A DNA stretch of 10,140 nt from Gemmatimonadota bacterium (lineage in GTDB: Bacteria; Gemmatimonadota; Gemmatimonadetes; Longimicrobiales; RSA9), in assembly GCA_012027055.1 (NCBI GenBank), contig VEPF01000196.1, positions 1-10,140 of the forward strand. Direction: 5' to 3'. Numbering within the stretch: position 1 is the first letter of the stretch; the number at the start of each line of letters is the position of its first letter. The position numbers and the translations under genes are program-made. The notes beneath the pieces were generated by a model, which made no database searches, had not been told where the DNA came from, and saw nothing but the letters and a program-made list of their open reading frames with translations. Below are positions 1-6,489 of this stretch, piece by piece.

Positions 1-95
1 CGGAGCGGCTCCTGCGCGAGCGCGGGAGCGGCGAGCAGGGCGCCTCGCAGGCCGGCGAGGAGCGCGGGCTTCACGATTTCCGGATGGCGCGTTGC
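1..95. repeat. Left arm of a 95-base inverted repeat flanking smpB
   Basis: The reverse complement of this stretch matches 562-656 at 91 of 95 bases. The match starts exactly at 95/562 and still holds at the window edge, so the true repeat may be longer. Read on the minus strand, it contains the last codons of smpB (ending RAIRKS and stop), then a GTG at 74-72 opening a copy of the amidase signal peptide down to the AQEPL segment. Relative to the right arm, the copied peptide has Thr8 changed to Gly and Leu10 changed to Arg. The arginine lies in the hydrophobic core and would weaken export. The copy is either the 5' fragment of a second, divergent amidase gene or a fold-back assembly artefact; sequence to the left of the window would decide. 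Confidence 0.9.
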
Positions 96-105
96 CTGCC
101 GGTGT

Positions 106-118
106 TATCTTGCTGGGC
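106..118 (+). promoter_or_regulatory. Candidate -10 element for leaderless smpB
   Basis: TATCTT at 106-111 fits a TANNNT-type -10 box and lies seven bases before the smpB ATG at 119. Transcription would then begin at or next to the start codon. No Shine-Dalgarno-like purine run precedes the ATG, which fits a leaderless transcript. I see no clear -35 box, and the region just upstream belongs to the inverted-repeat arm, so this is a tentative call from one short motif. Confidence 0.35.
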
Positions 119-586
119 ATGGCGGACCACCACGAGGACGGCCGCAAGGTCATTGCGCGCAACAAGAAGGCGCTCCACGAGTACTTCATCCTGGACCGCT
201 GGGAGGCCGGCATCGTGCTGCTCGGTCCGGAGGTGAAGTCGATCCGGGCCGGCAAGGTCAGCCTGGCGGAGGCGTACGCGCGCGTGGAGCACGGGGAGGC
301 GTGGCTGCTCGACATGCACGTCACCCCGTACGATCCCGCCAGCCAGTTCAATGCGGACCCCGTACGCGCCCGCAAGCTGCTGCTCGGCAAGCGCGAGATC
401 CGGCGGCTGATCGGGGCCACGCAACAGGAAGGCCTGACGCTGATCCCGCTGGACCTCTACCTGGCGCGGGGACTGGTGAAGCTCACCCTGGCGCTGGGGC
501 GGGGCAAGAAGAACGTCGGCAAGCGCGAGGACATCAAGCGCCGCGACGCCCCGCGCGAGCTGCAACGCGCCATCCGGAAATCGTGA
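119..586 (+). CDS. smpB: SmpB, SsrA (tmRNA)-binding protein
   Basis: SmpB binds tmRNA (SsrA) and carries it to ribosomes stalled on mRNAs without a stop codon. There it mimics the missing anticodon arm and allows trans-translation and tagging of the unfinished protein. The frame gives 155 residues, the normal family length. Visible family features are the N-terminal NKKALHEYF segment (residues 15-23), the EAGIVLLGPEVKSIRAGK strand region (29-46), the RKLLL/REI stretch in the middle of the barrel, and the basic GKKNVGKREDIKRR tail (129-142) that enters the ribosome; GKR stands where many relatives have DKR. I chose the ATG at 119 over the upstream ATG at 92 because the family match starts here and a -10-like box sits just before it. 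The stop overlaps the GTG start of the amidase. No ssrA gene is visible in the window. Confidence 0.97.
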   Translation: MADHHEDGRKVIARNKKALHEYFILDRWEAGIVLLGPEVKSIRAGKVSLAEAYARVEHGEAWLLDMHVTPYDPASQFNADPVRARKLLLGKREIRRLIGATQQEGLTLIPLDLYLARGLVKLTLALGRGKKNVGKREDIKRRDAPRELQRAIRKS

Positions 587-656
587 AGCCCGCGCTCCTC
601 GCCACCCTGCTCGGCGCCCTGCTCGCCGCTCCCGCGCTCGCGCAGGAGCCGCTCCG
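562..656. repeat. Right arm of a 95-base inverted repeat
   Basis: This arm spans the last eight codons of smpB and the first 24 or so codons of the amidase, and pairs with 1-95 in inverted orientation. The four mismatches are at 604, 605, 611 and 612. This arm carries the intact, sensible reading for both genes, so it is probably the original and the left arm the copy. About 466 bases lie between the arms, containing most of smpB. Confidence 0.9.
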
Positions 657-1737
657 CCTGCGCTACGCCGACGGAACCGCCGTCGCGGGACACCTCGCCG
701 GCGATTCGGCCTGCTACTCGGTGAGTGCGGTCGAAGCCGCCGGGGGCCGGGCCATCCTGAGCGATGCCGGCGCCCGCCTGCTGCTGTTCGGTGACACCAT
801 CGAGCTGCAGACGACGTCTCCGTTCCTCAAGGTGCGAGGCGAGCTCGCGCAGCTGGCGCTCCCGGTGACCGTCGCGGCTGGCGAGCCGTGCATCCCGGAA
901 CAGTTCTTCGTGCAGTGGCTGCCCGCCCGTTACCCGGAGCGCATCAGCTATCGCGACGGCGTGCTGTACGTGACGAATCCGGCAGCAGCCGCAGCGCCGG
1001 CCGCGGCCGGCGCCGCGCGACCGCAGCCGCGCGTGGTGGTCATCGACCCGGGCCACGGCGGCCCCGACACCGGGCGCGTCGGGCCCAACGGCGTGGCCGA
1101 GAAGGACGTCGTGCTGAGCATCTCGCAACGGCTCGCCGGGCTGCTGCGCGCCCGTGGCTACGAGGTGTACCTGACGCGCACGCGGGACACGCTGATTGCG
1201 CTCGGCGACCGGCCCCGGCTGGCCAACCGCTGGAAAGGCGAGCGCCCGGGGGCACTCTTCCTCTCGATCCACGCCAACGCCACCCCGCGGCGCCAGCAGG
1301 CACAGGGCTTCGAGACCTTCTTCCTCTCGGAAGCCCGCACCGATGATGAGCGGCGGGTGGCGGAGATGGAAAACGCCTCGGTGGCATTCGAGGAGAAAGC
1401 GTCGCCCAGCCAGAGCAGCGACCTGGAGCAGCTGCTCAACGGGCTGCGCAACGACTTCTACGCGCGCGCCTCGAACGACCTTGCCGGCGTGATCCAGGAC
1501 CGCATGGCCACGTTCCATCCCGGTCCCGACCGCGGCGTGAAGCGCGCCGGGTTCCGCGTCCTGGTGGGCGCGATCATGCCGGCCGTGCTGGTGGAAGTCG
1601 CGTTCATCTCCGATCGCCAGGAAGCCCGGGCCCTGGCGCGCGCCGCGTTCCAGCAGCAGCTCGCGGAAGGGATCGCAGGGGCGGTGGACGCGTATTTCGC
1701 GCAGCACGAGCATCTCTGGGCGGAGTCCCCCCGATGA
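583..1737 (+). CDS. Secreted N-acetylmuramoyl-L-alanine amidase (Amidase_3 family)
   Basis: This zinc hydrolase cuts the amide bond between N-acetylmuramic acid and the stem peptide of peptidoglycan, as AmiA/B/C do during cell separation. The GTG start overlaps the smpB stop and opens a Sec signal peptide with likely cleavage after ALA20, giving 384 residues. Residues of about 25-140 resemble the substrate-binding or copper-amine-oxidase-N-like domain found before such amidases, including a GDTIELQTTSPFLKV stretch. The catalytic domain starts near residue 148. Zinc ligands are His158 in DPGHGG, Glu173 in AEKDV and His230 in SIHANA; the catalytic glutamate is Glu338 in LVEVAFISD. All key residues are present. 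The frame is open further upstream, to 301, but that part lies inside smpB and lacks the signal-peptide logic. The stop overlaps the next gene by ATGA. Confidence 0.95.
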   Translation: MKPALLATLLGALLAAPALAQEPLRLRYADGTAVAGHLAGDSACYSVSAVEAAGGRAILSDAGARLLLFGDTIELQTTSPFLKVRGELAQLALPVTVAAGEPCIPEQFFVQWLPARYPERISYRDGVLYVTNPAAAAAPAAAGAARPQPRVVVIDPGHGGPDTGRVGPNGVAEKDVVLSISQRLAGLLRARGYEVYLTRTRDTLIALGDRPRLANRWKGERPGALFLSIHANATPRRQQAQGFETFFLSEARTDDERRVAEMENASVAFEEKASPSQSSDLEQLLNGLRNDFYARASNDLAGVIQDRMATFHPGPDRGVKRAGFRVLVGAIMPAVLVEVAFISDRQEARALARAAFQQQLAEGIAGAVDAYFAQHEHLWAESPR

Positions 1738-3368
1738 GTCCCCGGCGGCGTTCCGCTACCGTCCTGCTGCTGACCTTGCTGGTCGGTGCCTGCGGCTACT
1801 TCAACTCCTACTACAACGCGCAGCGGCGCTTCAGCGAGGCGGAGCGCGCCGCCCGCCGGGGGGCGACCTCCGAAGCGACCAGCGCGTACGCGGATGCCAT
1901 CGCGCGCGCCGCGGTCAGCTATCGCAAGCACCCGGACAGCCGCTGGTCCGATGATGCGCTCCTGCTCATCGGGCGAGCCCGTTTCGCGATGGGCGAGCAC
2001 GAAGCGGCGCGCGCGGCGCTCGGGCGCGTGCTCGAACAGAGCCGCGATCGCGAGCTGCGCGCCGCCGCCGCCATCTATCTGGGCGCGGCACTGGTCCGGC
2101 TGGGGCGCGCCGACAGCGCCCTGGCTCCGCTCGCGCAGGGGCTCACCGGGGCGGAGACCGGCTCGGAGCTGCAGGCCCTGGGGCGCCTGTGGCTCGGCCG
2201 CGCTCATCTGGATCGGGGTGATCCGGCCGGCTGGGACGAGCTGGCGACCGCGGCCGCGCGTGCGGGGCCGCTGGCCACGGAAGCGTTGCTCGAGCAGGCC
2301 GCGCGCGGCATCGCCGTAGGCGATTCGGTGCGCGGCCTGCATGCGCTCGCGCAGCTGACCCGGGAGGAGGCCGCCGAGTCCCGGCTGGACAGCACGCTGG
2401 CGCTGGTCCGGCGGGCAGCCAGCGCGTGGGGTGGCACCCGAACCGCGGCGGCGCTGCCCGGCGGAGAGATCGACGGCTGGCAGTCGGACACGCGCACGCG
2501 TGTCGGCCTGGAGCGGGCCCTGCTGCTGGCCAGCGCCGGTGACACTGCGGCCGCCATCGCGGCCGCGTTGACGGCGGCGGAACGCTCTGCCGGGACCATC
2601 TCGGGGCAGGCGCGAGAGCTGGCCGCCGGCTGGCTGCTGGGCGTAGCCGACAGCATCGGCGACCTGGTGCGGGTCCGCGCCGTCCTGCTCCCGGCCGTCA
2701 CCCACGAAGGTGCATTGCGGCAGGTGCGGCGGGTGCGCACGCTCGATGTCCTGCTCGACCGGGCCCGGGGCGGACAGACGGCAGCGCTCTTCGCCGCGGC
2801 CGAGTTCGCGCGCGACACCCTGCGCTCGCCGGGCCTCGCGCACCAGTTGTTCCTGGCTTACGCCGACGTGGGCGCGAGCACCGTCTGGGCGCCCAAGGCG
2901 TTGCTCGCCGCGCTGCAACTCGCGGTCGAATCGGAACAGGTCGAGCTCCGGCAGCGGATCCGGCAGTACGGCGGCAATCCGTACGTCGCGGCCGCGCAAG
3001 GCGAGAGCCCGGACCCCGCTGCGTACTCCGCCGCCGAGGAGCGCCTCGGCCGGGCGGTCGAGGCCGTGCGCACGGATGCGGCGGCGGCTGCGCTTGCCGG
3101 TGACCTGCGGGTGGGCCGCGCGGTCGCCGTGCTGGACAGCCTGCGCCTGCTCGCGCGCACCGACAGCATGCGGCTCCGCTGCGGGTCGCTCCTGGACAGC
3201 CTGACGCTCCACGGTATCCGCGCCGATAGCGTGCGGGCCGCGTGCCTGCGGTCGGACAGTGCGGGGATCACCCGTTTCCTGGCGATCGACACGCTGCAGC
3301 TGCGCGATTCCGTCGCCACCCGGGGAGCGCGCCCGAAAGTCGTGCGCGATACACTACAGGCACCATGA
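1734..3368 (+). CDS. TPR-like repeat lipoprotein of unknown role
   Basis: This is a 544-residue lipoprotein. The N terminus has an Arg-rich start, a hydrophobic stretch and the lipobox LVGAC with Cys20 as the lipid-bearing residue, followed by GYFNSYYNAQ. Residues of about 30-170 form helical repeats of tetratricopeptide type, such as ALLLIGRARFAMGEHEAARAA (74-94) and the AAIYLGAALVRLGRADSALAPL segment, each with the small/large residue spacing of TPRs. The rest is alanine- and leucine-rich helix with further weak repeats. From about residue 466 the tail carries many Asp-Ser/Thr-x pairs (LDSLRL, TDSMRL, LDSLTL, ADSVRA, IDTLQL, RDTLQ). TPR lipoproteins usually act as scaffolds on the outer membrane. 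The overlap with the amidase gene suggests, but does not prove, an envelope role. It overlaps pyrD by ATGA at its end. I cannot assign a specific function. Confidence 0.85.
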   Translation: MSPRRRSATVLLLTLLVGACGYFNSYYNAQRRFSEAERAARRGATSEATSAYADAIARAAVSYRKHPDSRWSDDALLLIGRARFAMGEHEAARAALGRVLEQSRDRELRAAAAIYLGAALVRLGRADSALAPLAQGLTGAETGSELQALGRLWLGRAHLDRGDPAGWDELATAAARAGPLATEALLEQAARGIAVGDSVRGLHALAQLTREEAAESRLDSTLALVRRAASAWGGTRTAAALPGGEIDGWQSDTRTRVGLERALLLASAGDTAAAIAAALTAAERSAGTISGQARELAAGWLLGVADSIGDLVRVRAVLLPAVTHEGALRQVRRVRTLDVLLDRARGGQTAALFAAAEFARDTLRSPGLAHQLFLAYADVGASTVWAPKALLAALQLAVESEQVELRQRIRQYGGNPYVAAAQGESPDPAAYSAAEERLGRAVEAVRTDAAAAALAGDLRVGRAVAVLDSLRLLARTDSMRLRCGSLLDSLTLHGIRADSVRAACLRSDSAGITRFLAIDTLQLRDSVATRGARPKVVRDTLQAP

Positions 3369-4285
3369 CCGACCTGGTCCAGCAACTGCTCGGCACCACC
3401 TTCCAGAACCCGATCGTGCTCGCCAGCGGCACCTGCGGCTACGGCGAGGAACTGGACGGTCTGCTCGACATCGACACCGTTGGGGCGCTGGTAATCAAGG
3501 CTGTCACGCTCGAGCCGCGCGCCGGCAACGCCTCGCCGCGCGTCGCCGAGTTCGGAGCCGGCATGCTCAACTCCATCGGCCTGGCCAACGTGGGCGTGGA
3601 CCGGGTGCTGGCCGAGAAACTGCCATGGCTCTCAGCCCGGCTGCGGCACGCCCGCGTCATCGTGAACGTCGCCGGCCGGACCGCGGAGGAGTACGGTGAG
3701 CTGTTGCGCCGGCTGGATGATGCGGCCGCCTTCGTCGCCTACGAGCTGAACGTATCCTGCCCCAACGTGAAGGAGGGCGGGGCCGTTTTCTGCTCGCGGG
3801 AGGACCTGCTCGCGGGCGCGGTGCGGGCGGCGCGCGCGGCCACCGCCCGGCCGCTCATCGTCAAGCTCGCGCCCAACATCCCGGATGTGGGGCGAATGGC
3901 CGAGGTGGCAGTGGCCGAAGGGGCCGACGCGCTCACCCTGGTCAATACCATGCCCGGCCTGCTCTATGACCTGGACAGCCGCCGGCCGGTGCTGGGGGCC
4001 GGGTCCGGCGGGGTGAGCGGGGCCGCCCTGCTCCCCATCGGCGTGCACGCCGTGCGCCAGGCCAGGCGGCGGGTGCAGGTCCCGCTGGTCGGGGCGGGTG
4101 GTGTCCGATCCGCCGCCGACGTCGTACAGTACCTGCTGGCGGGGGCCAGCCTGGTGCAACTCGGCACCGTCCTGTTCGCGGACCCCCGCGCTCCTGAGCG
4201 TGTATTGAACGGCCTGAGGCGCTACGTCCGCCAGGCCAGGCTGGAACACTGGACGGAACTGATCGGTGCCGGCCTCGAGCCCTGA
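3365..4285 (+). CDS. pyrD: Dihydroorotate dehydrogenase B, catalytic subunit
   Basis: This flavoenzyme oxidises dihydroorotate to orotate, the fourth step of de novo UMP synthesis, in the cytoplasm. The 306-residue length and the segments SGTCGYGEE (20-28), IKAVTLEPRAGN and GMLNSIGLAN fit the class 1B (PyrDB) branch. The active-site cysteine is Cys132 in NVSCPN, as expected for class 1 enzymes; class 2 enzymes use serine. C-terminal FMN-phosphate contacts are visible as GSGGVSG, GAGGVRS and QLGTVLF. Class 1B enzymes usually work with PyrK, an iron-sulfur/FAD subunit that passes electrons to NAD. No pyrK is in this window. The ATG overlaps the previous stop, and I chose it because the family match begins there. 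pyrF follows after 15 bases, giving a two-gene pyrimidine unit. Confidence 0.95.
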   Translation: MTDLVQQLLGTTFQNPIVLASGTCGYGEELDGLLDIDTVGALVIKAVTLEPRAGNASPRVAEFGAGMLNSIGLANVGVDRVLAEKLPWLSARLRHARVIVNVAGRTAEEYGELLRRLDDAAAFVAYELNVSCPNVKEGGAVFCSREDLLAGAVRAARAATARPLIVKLAPNIPDVGRMAEVAVAEGADALTLVNTMPGLLYDLDSRRPVLGAGSGGVSGAALLPIGVHAVRQARRRVQVPLVGAGGVRSAADVVQYLLAGASLVQLGTVLFADPRAPERVLNGLRRYVRQARLEHWTELIGAGLEP

Positions 4286-4300
4286 CCCGAGCCCCTGACC
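4276..4300 (+). repeat. Short imperfect tandem repeat at the pyrD-pyrF junction
   Basis: CGAGCCCTGACC (4276-4287) is followed directly by CGAGCCCCTGACC (4288-4300), the second unit with one extra C. The first unit holds the pyrD stop codon and the second ends right before the pyrF ATG. It looks like a small slippage or duplication event that set the gene spacing. No Shine-Dalgarno sequence is seen in it. Confidence 0.7.
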
Positions 4301-5005
4301 ATGTCGACTCTGATCGTTGCCCTGGATCTGCCTTCGCCAGACGCGGCCCTCGCCCTCGTCGGGCGGCTCGGTGACGACGTCGATTTCTACAAGATCGGGT
4401 CGCCCCTCTTCACCCTCGCCGGCCCGCCGATCGTGCACGCGCTGCGCAAGCGCGGCAAGCGCGTGTTCCTCGATCTCAAGTACCACGACATCCCGAATAC
4501 CGTGGCGGCAGCCGTGCGCGCCGCGACGGACCTGGGCGTGGAACTGCTCACCGTGCACGCCGGCGGGGGCATCGCCATGATGCAGGAGGCGGTGGCGGCC
4601 GCCGGCGACGATGGACCGCGCCTGGTGGGCGTGACCGTGCTCACGTCGTTCACGGCCTCCGATGTGGAGCAGGTCTGGGCCAAGCCCGTCACATCCGTGC
4701 ACGACGAAGTGGTGCGGCTCGCGCGCCTGGCCGCCGCCGCGGGGCTGCACGGGGTGGTCTCATCGCCACTGGAGGTGGAGTACCTCAAGCGGCACCACGG
4801 CCGGGAATTCCTGGTCGTCACCCCGGGGATCCGGCCGGCCGGACACGCCCTGGGCGACCAGAACCGTGTGGCCACGCCCTCCGAGGCAGCCCGGGCCGGT
4901 GCCGACTACCTGGTAGTGGGACGCCCCGTGACTGCGGCTCCGGATCCGGCCGCCGTGGTGGCCGGGAACCGGGCCGAGCTGCAGACCGGGCTGGCGACCG
5001 CGTGA
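4301..5005 (+). CDS. pyrF: Orotidine 5'-phosphate decarboxylase
   Basis: PyrF removes CO2 from orotidine 5'-phosphate to give UMP, the last step of de novo pyrimidine synthesis. The 234-residue protein has the expected layout of the short bacterial family: Asp9 in IVALDL, Lys31 in YKIG, and the catalytic Asp-x-Lys-x-x-Asp set Asp58, Lys60 and Asp63 in LDLKYHDIPNTV. Phosphate-binding elements follow: TPGIRP (174-179) and VGRPV with Arg208. All hallmark residues are present. The ATG is preceded by the second unit of a short tandem repeat and no clear ribosome-binding site, so expression may rely on coupling to pyrD 15 bases upstream. The stop overlaps the start of the next gene (GTGATG). Confidence 0.97.
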   Translation: MSTLIVALDLPSPDAALALVGRLGDDVDFYKIGSPLFTLAGPPIVHALRKRGKRVFLDLKYHDIPNTVAAAVRAATDLGVELLTVHAGGGIAMMQEAVAAAGDDGPRLVGVTVLTSFTASDVEQVWAKPVTSVHDEVVRLARLAAAAGLHGVVSSPLEVEYLKRHHGREFLVVTPGIRPAGHALGDQNRVATPSEAARAGADYLVVGRPVTAAPDPAAVVAGNRAELQTGLATA

Positions 5006-5451
5006 TGCATGCCCGCCGCGCCGACCGGCTCGCGCTGCTCGCGCTCCTGGCCGCAGTGACCGCCGGCGCGCGGCCAGCCGCTGCCCAGGAGCCGCTCGCC
5101 CGGTTCACGGAGCAGCTGACCGTGGCCTGGGCGCGCGGCGACGCCGCGCTGATTGCCGGCCTGATCGTCGTTGATGGCGTGTCGATGTACGTCGAGGGCG
5201 AGCCGGCCGGCCCGCTCGCCATGCGGCAGGCCAAGGCGGTGCTGCGGCGCGTGTTCAGCGATGTCGAGACCGTGAGCGTCACGCTCGCGTCGCGGAAGAT
5301 CCTGCCGGGCAAACCCGACCGGGCCTACCTCGAGCTGGTCTGGACGCGGCGCGCCCGCGGTACCACGATCCCCGACCGGGAAACCGTGTTCGTGGCCGTG
5401 GTCGACCAGGACCAGGGCTGGCGCATCACGGACATCCGCCTGCTGCAGTGA
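5005..5451 (+). CDS. Small secreted NTF2-like (SnoaL/DUF4440-type fold) protein
   Basis: This 148-residue protein has a clear Sec signal peptide: basic ARRADR, a leucine/alanine core, and likely cleavage after AAA27 before QEPL. The mature part (about 120 residues) has the pattern of a cone-shaped NTF2-like domain. A first helix (FTEQLTVAWARGDAALIAGLI) is followed by a glycine-containing strand with VSMYVEG, a helix with MRQAKAVLRRVF, and three C-terminal strands ending GWRITDIRLLQ. Such domains bind small ligands or act as enzymes; no catalytic residues can be assigned. An alternative GTG start at 5002 would add one residue. The start overlaps the pyrF stop and MscS follows after 66 bases. 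The fold is inferred from pattern only and the function is unknown. Confidence 0.75.
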   Translation: MHARRADRLALLALLAAVTAGARPAAAQEPLARFTEQLTVAWARGDAALIAGLIVVDGVSMYVEGEPAGPLAMRQAKAVLRRVFSDVETVSVTLASRKILPGKPDRAYLELVWTRRARGTTIPDRETVFVAVVDQDQGWRITDIRLLQ

Positions 5452-5517
5452 CCTTGCGCCGCTCCGCCCGCAGCCCGATCTCCGGCCGGCCCGGGGCATG
5501 AGCACCAGGCGCGTGTC

Positions 5518-6489
5518 ATGATCCGCACCCTCCAGCAACCGCCCATCGCCCAGCTCGGCGACAGCCTGCGCGCGCAGGTCCACGGCTGGCGCGACCGCTT
5601 CAGCCCCGATTGGGGCGAGGTGCTGTTCGACCTGCTCGAGGTCGCGGTCATCCTGACCGCCATGGCCGTGGCGTACCACCTCACCCGCTTCATCATCAAC
5701 CGCGTGATCGTCCGCGAGGTCGCCGATGACGACCCGGTGGTGAAGCGCCTGCGCCGGCAGCGGGTGCAGACCGTGGCCGGGCTCGCCAACAACGTCATCC
5801 TGGTGGTGTTCGTCATCGTGGCCGTGCTCACCGTGCTGAGCACGGTCTGGGACATCGAGATCGGCCCGATCCTGGCCAGCGTGGGCGTGCTCGGGCTCGC
5901 GGTCTCGTTCGGAGCGCAGAGCCTGGTCAAGGACGTGATCAGCGGCACCTTCATGCTGCTCGAGGGGCAGTTCGGCCTCGGCGATGTGATCGCCGTCGGC
6001 GACGTCTCGGGCACGGTCGAAAAGATCACGCTCCGCACCACCGTGCTGCGCGACATCCGCGGTGCGGTCCACATCATCCCCAACGGCGAGATCACGCGCG
6101 TCACCAACCTGACCAAGTCGTGGTCGCGCGCGGTGCTCGACATTGGCGTGGACTACCGCGAGGACGTGGATCGCGTGATCGCCGTGCTGCAGCAGGAGGG
6201 GCAGCGGCTCTACGCCGACGAGCCCTGGGGCCAGCTCCTGCTCGATCCGCCGGAAGTGCTGGGCATCGAGACCTTCACGGACTCGGCCATCCAGATCCGC
6301 ATGCTGGCCCGCACCCTGCCCGACAAGCAGTGGCAGGTGGGCCGCGAGCTGCGCCGGCGCATCAAGAACCGCTTCGATGCCGAGGGCATCCTGATTCCAT
6401 TCCCGCACGTCACCGTCAGCTGGGCGGACGGGCAGGGGCCCCCGCCCGCGGCGGCCAGCGCGCCGGCGAAGCCGGAACCCGAGTCATGA
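5518..6489 (+). CDS. MscS-family mechanosensitive ion channel
   Basis: Small-conductance mechanosensitive channels open under membrane tension and release solutes after osmotic downshock. The 323-residue protein has an N-terminal periplasmic or peripheral helix, TM1 at about 37-60, TM2 at about 88-111 and the pore-lining TM3 at about 115-150. TM3 holds the family signature GLAVSFGAQSLVKDVISG (126-143), with the glycine/alanine packing pattern. The beta domain follows (GLGDVIAVGDVSGTVEKI, then IIPNGEITRVTN), then the alpha-beta C-terminal domain, ending in a Pro/Ala-rich tail. It has three transmembrane segments, like E. coli MscS, not the long multi-segment forms. The stop overlaps the cysS start (ATGA 6486-6489), so the two are probably cotranslated. 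No strong ribosome-binding site is visible before the ATG. Confidence 0.95.
   Translation: MIRTLQQPPIAQLGDSLRAQVHGWRDRFSPDWGEVLFDLLEVAVILTAMAVAYHLTRFIINRVIVREVADDDPVVKRLRRQRVQTVAGLANNVILVVFVIVAVLTVLSTVWDIEIGPILASVGVLGLAVSFGAQSLVKDVISGTFMLLEGQFGLGDVIAVGDVSGTVEKITLRTTVLRDIRGAVHIIPNGEITRVTNLTKSWSRAVLDIGVDYREDVDRVIAVLQQEGQRLYADEPWGQLLLDPPEVLGIETFTDSAIQIRMLARTLPDKQWQVGRELRRRIKNRFDAEGILIPFPHVTVSWADGQGPPPAAASAPAKPEPES

Noticed and set aside
71..565. A minus-strand open frame opposite smpB ending in RAIRKS, like SmpB itself
   Set aside because: The shared ending comes from the inverted-repeat arm. The rest is the antisense shadow of smpB.
583..1737. Amidase starting at 301 instead of 583
   Set aside because: The extra 94 residues lie inside smpB in another frame, and the signal peptide starts exactly at the GTG at 583.
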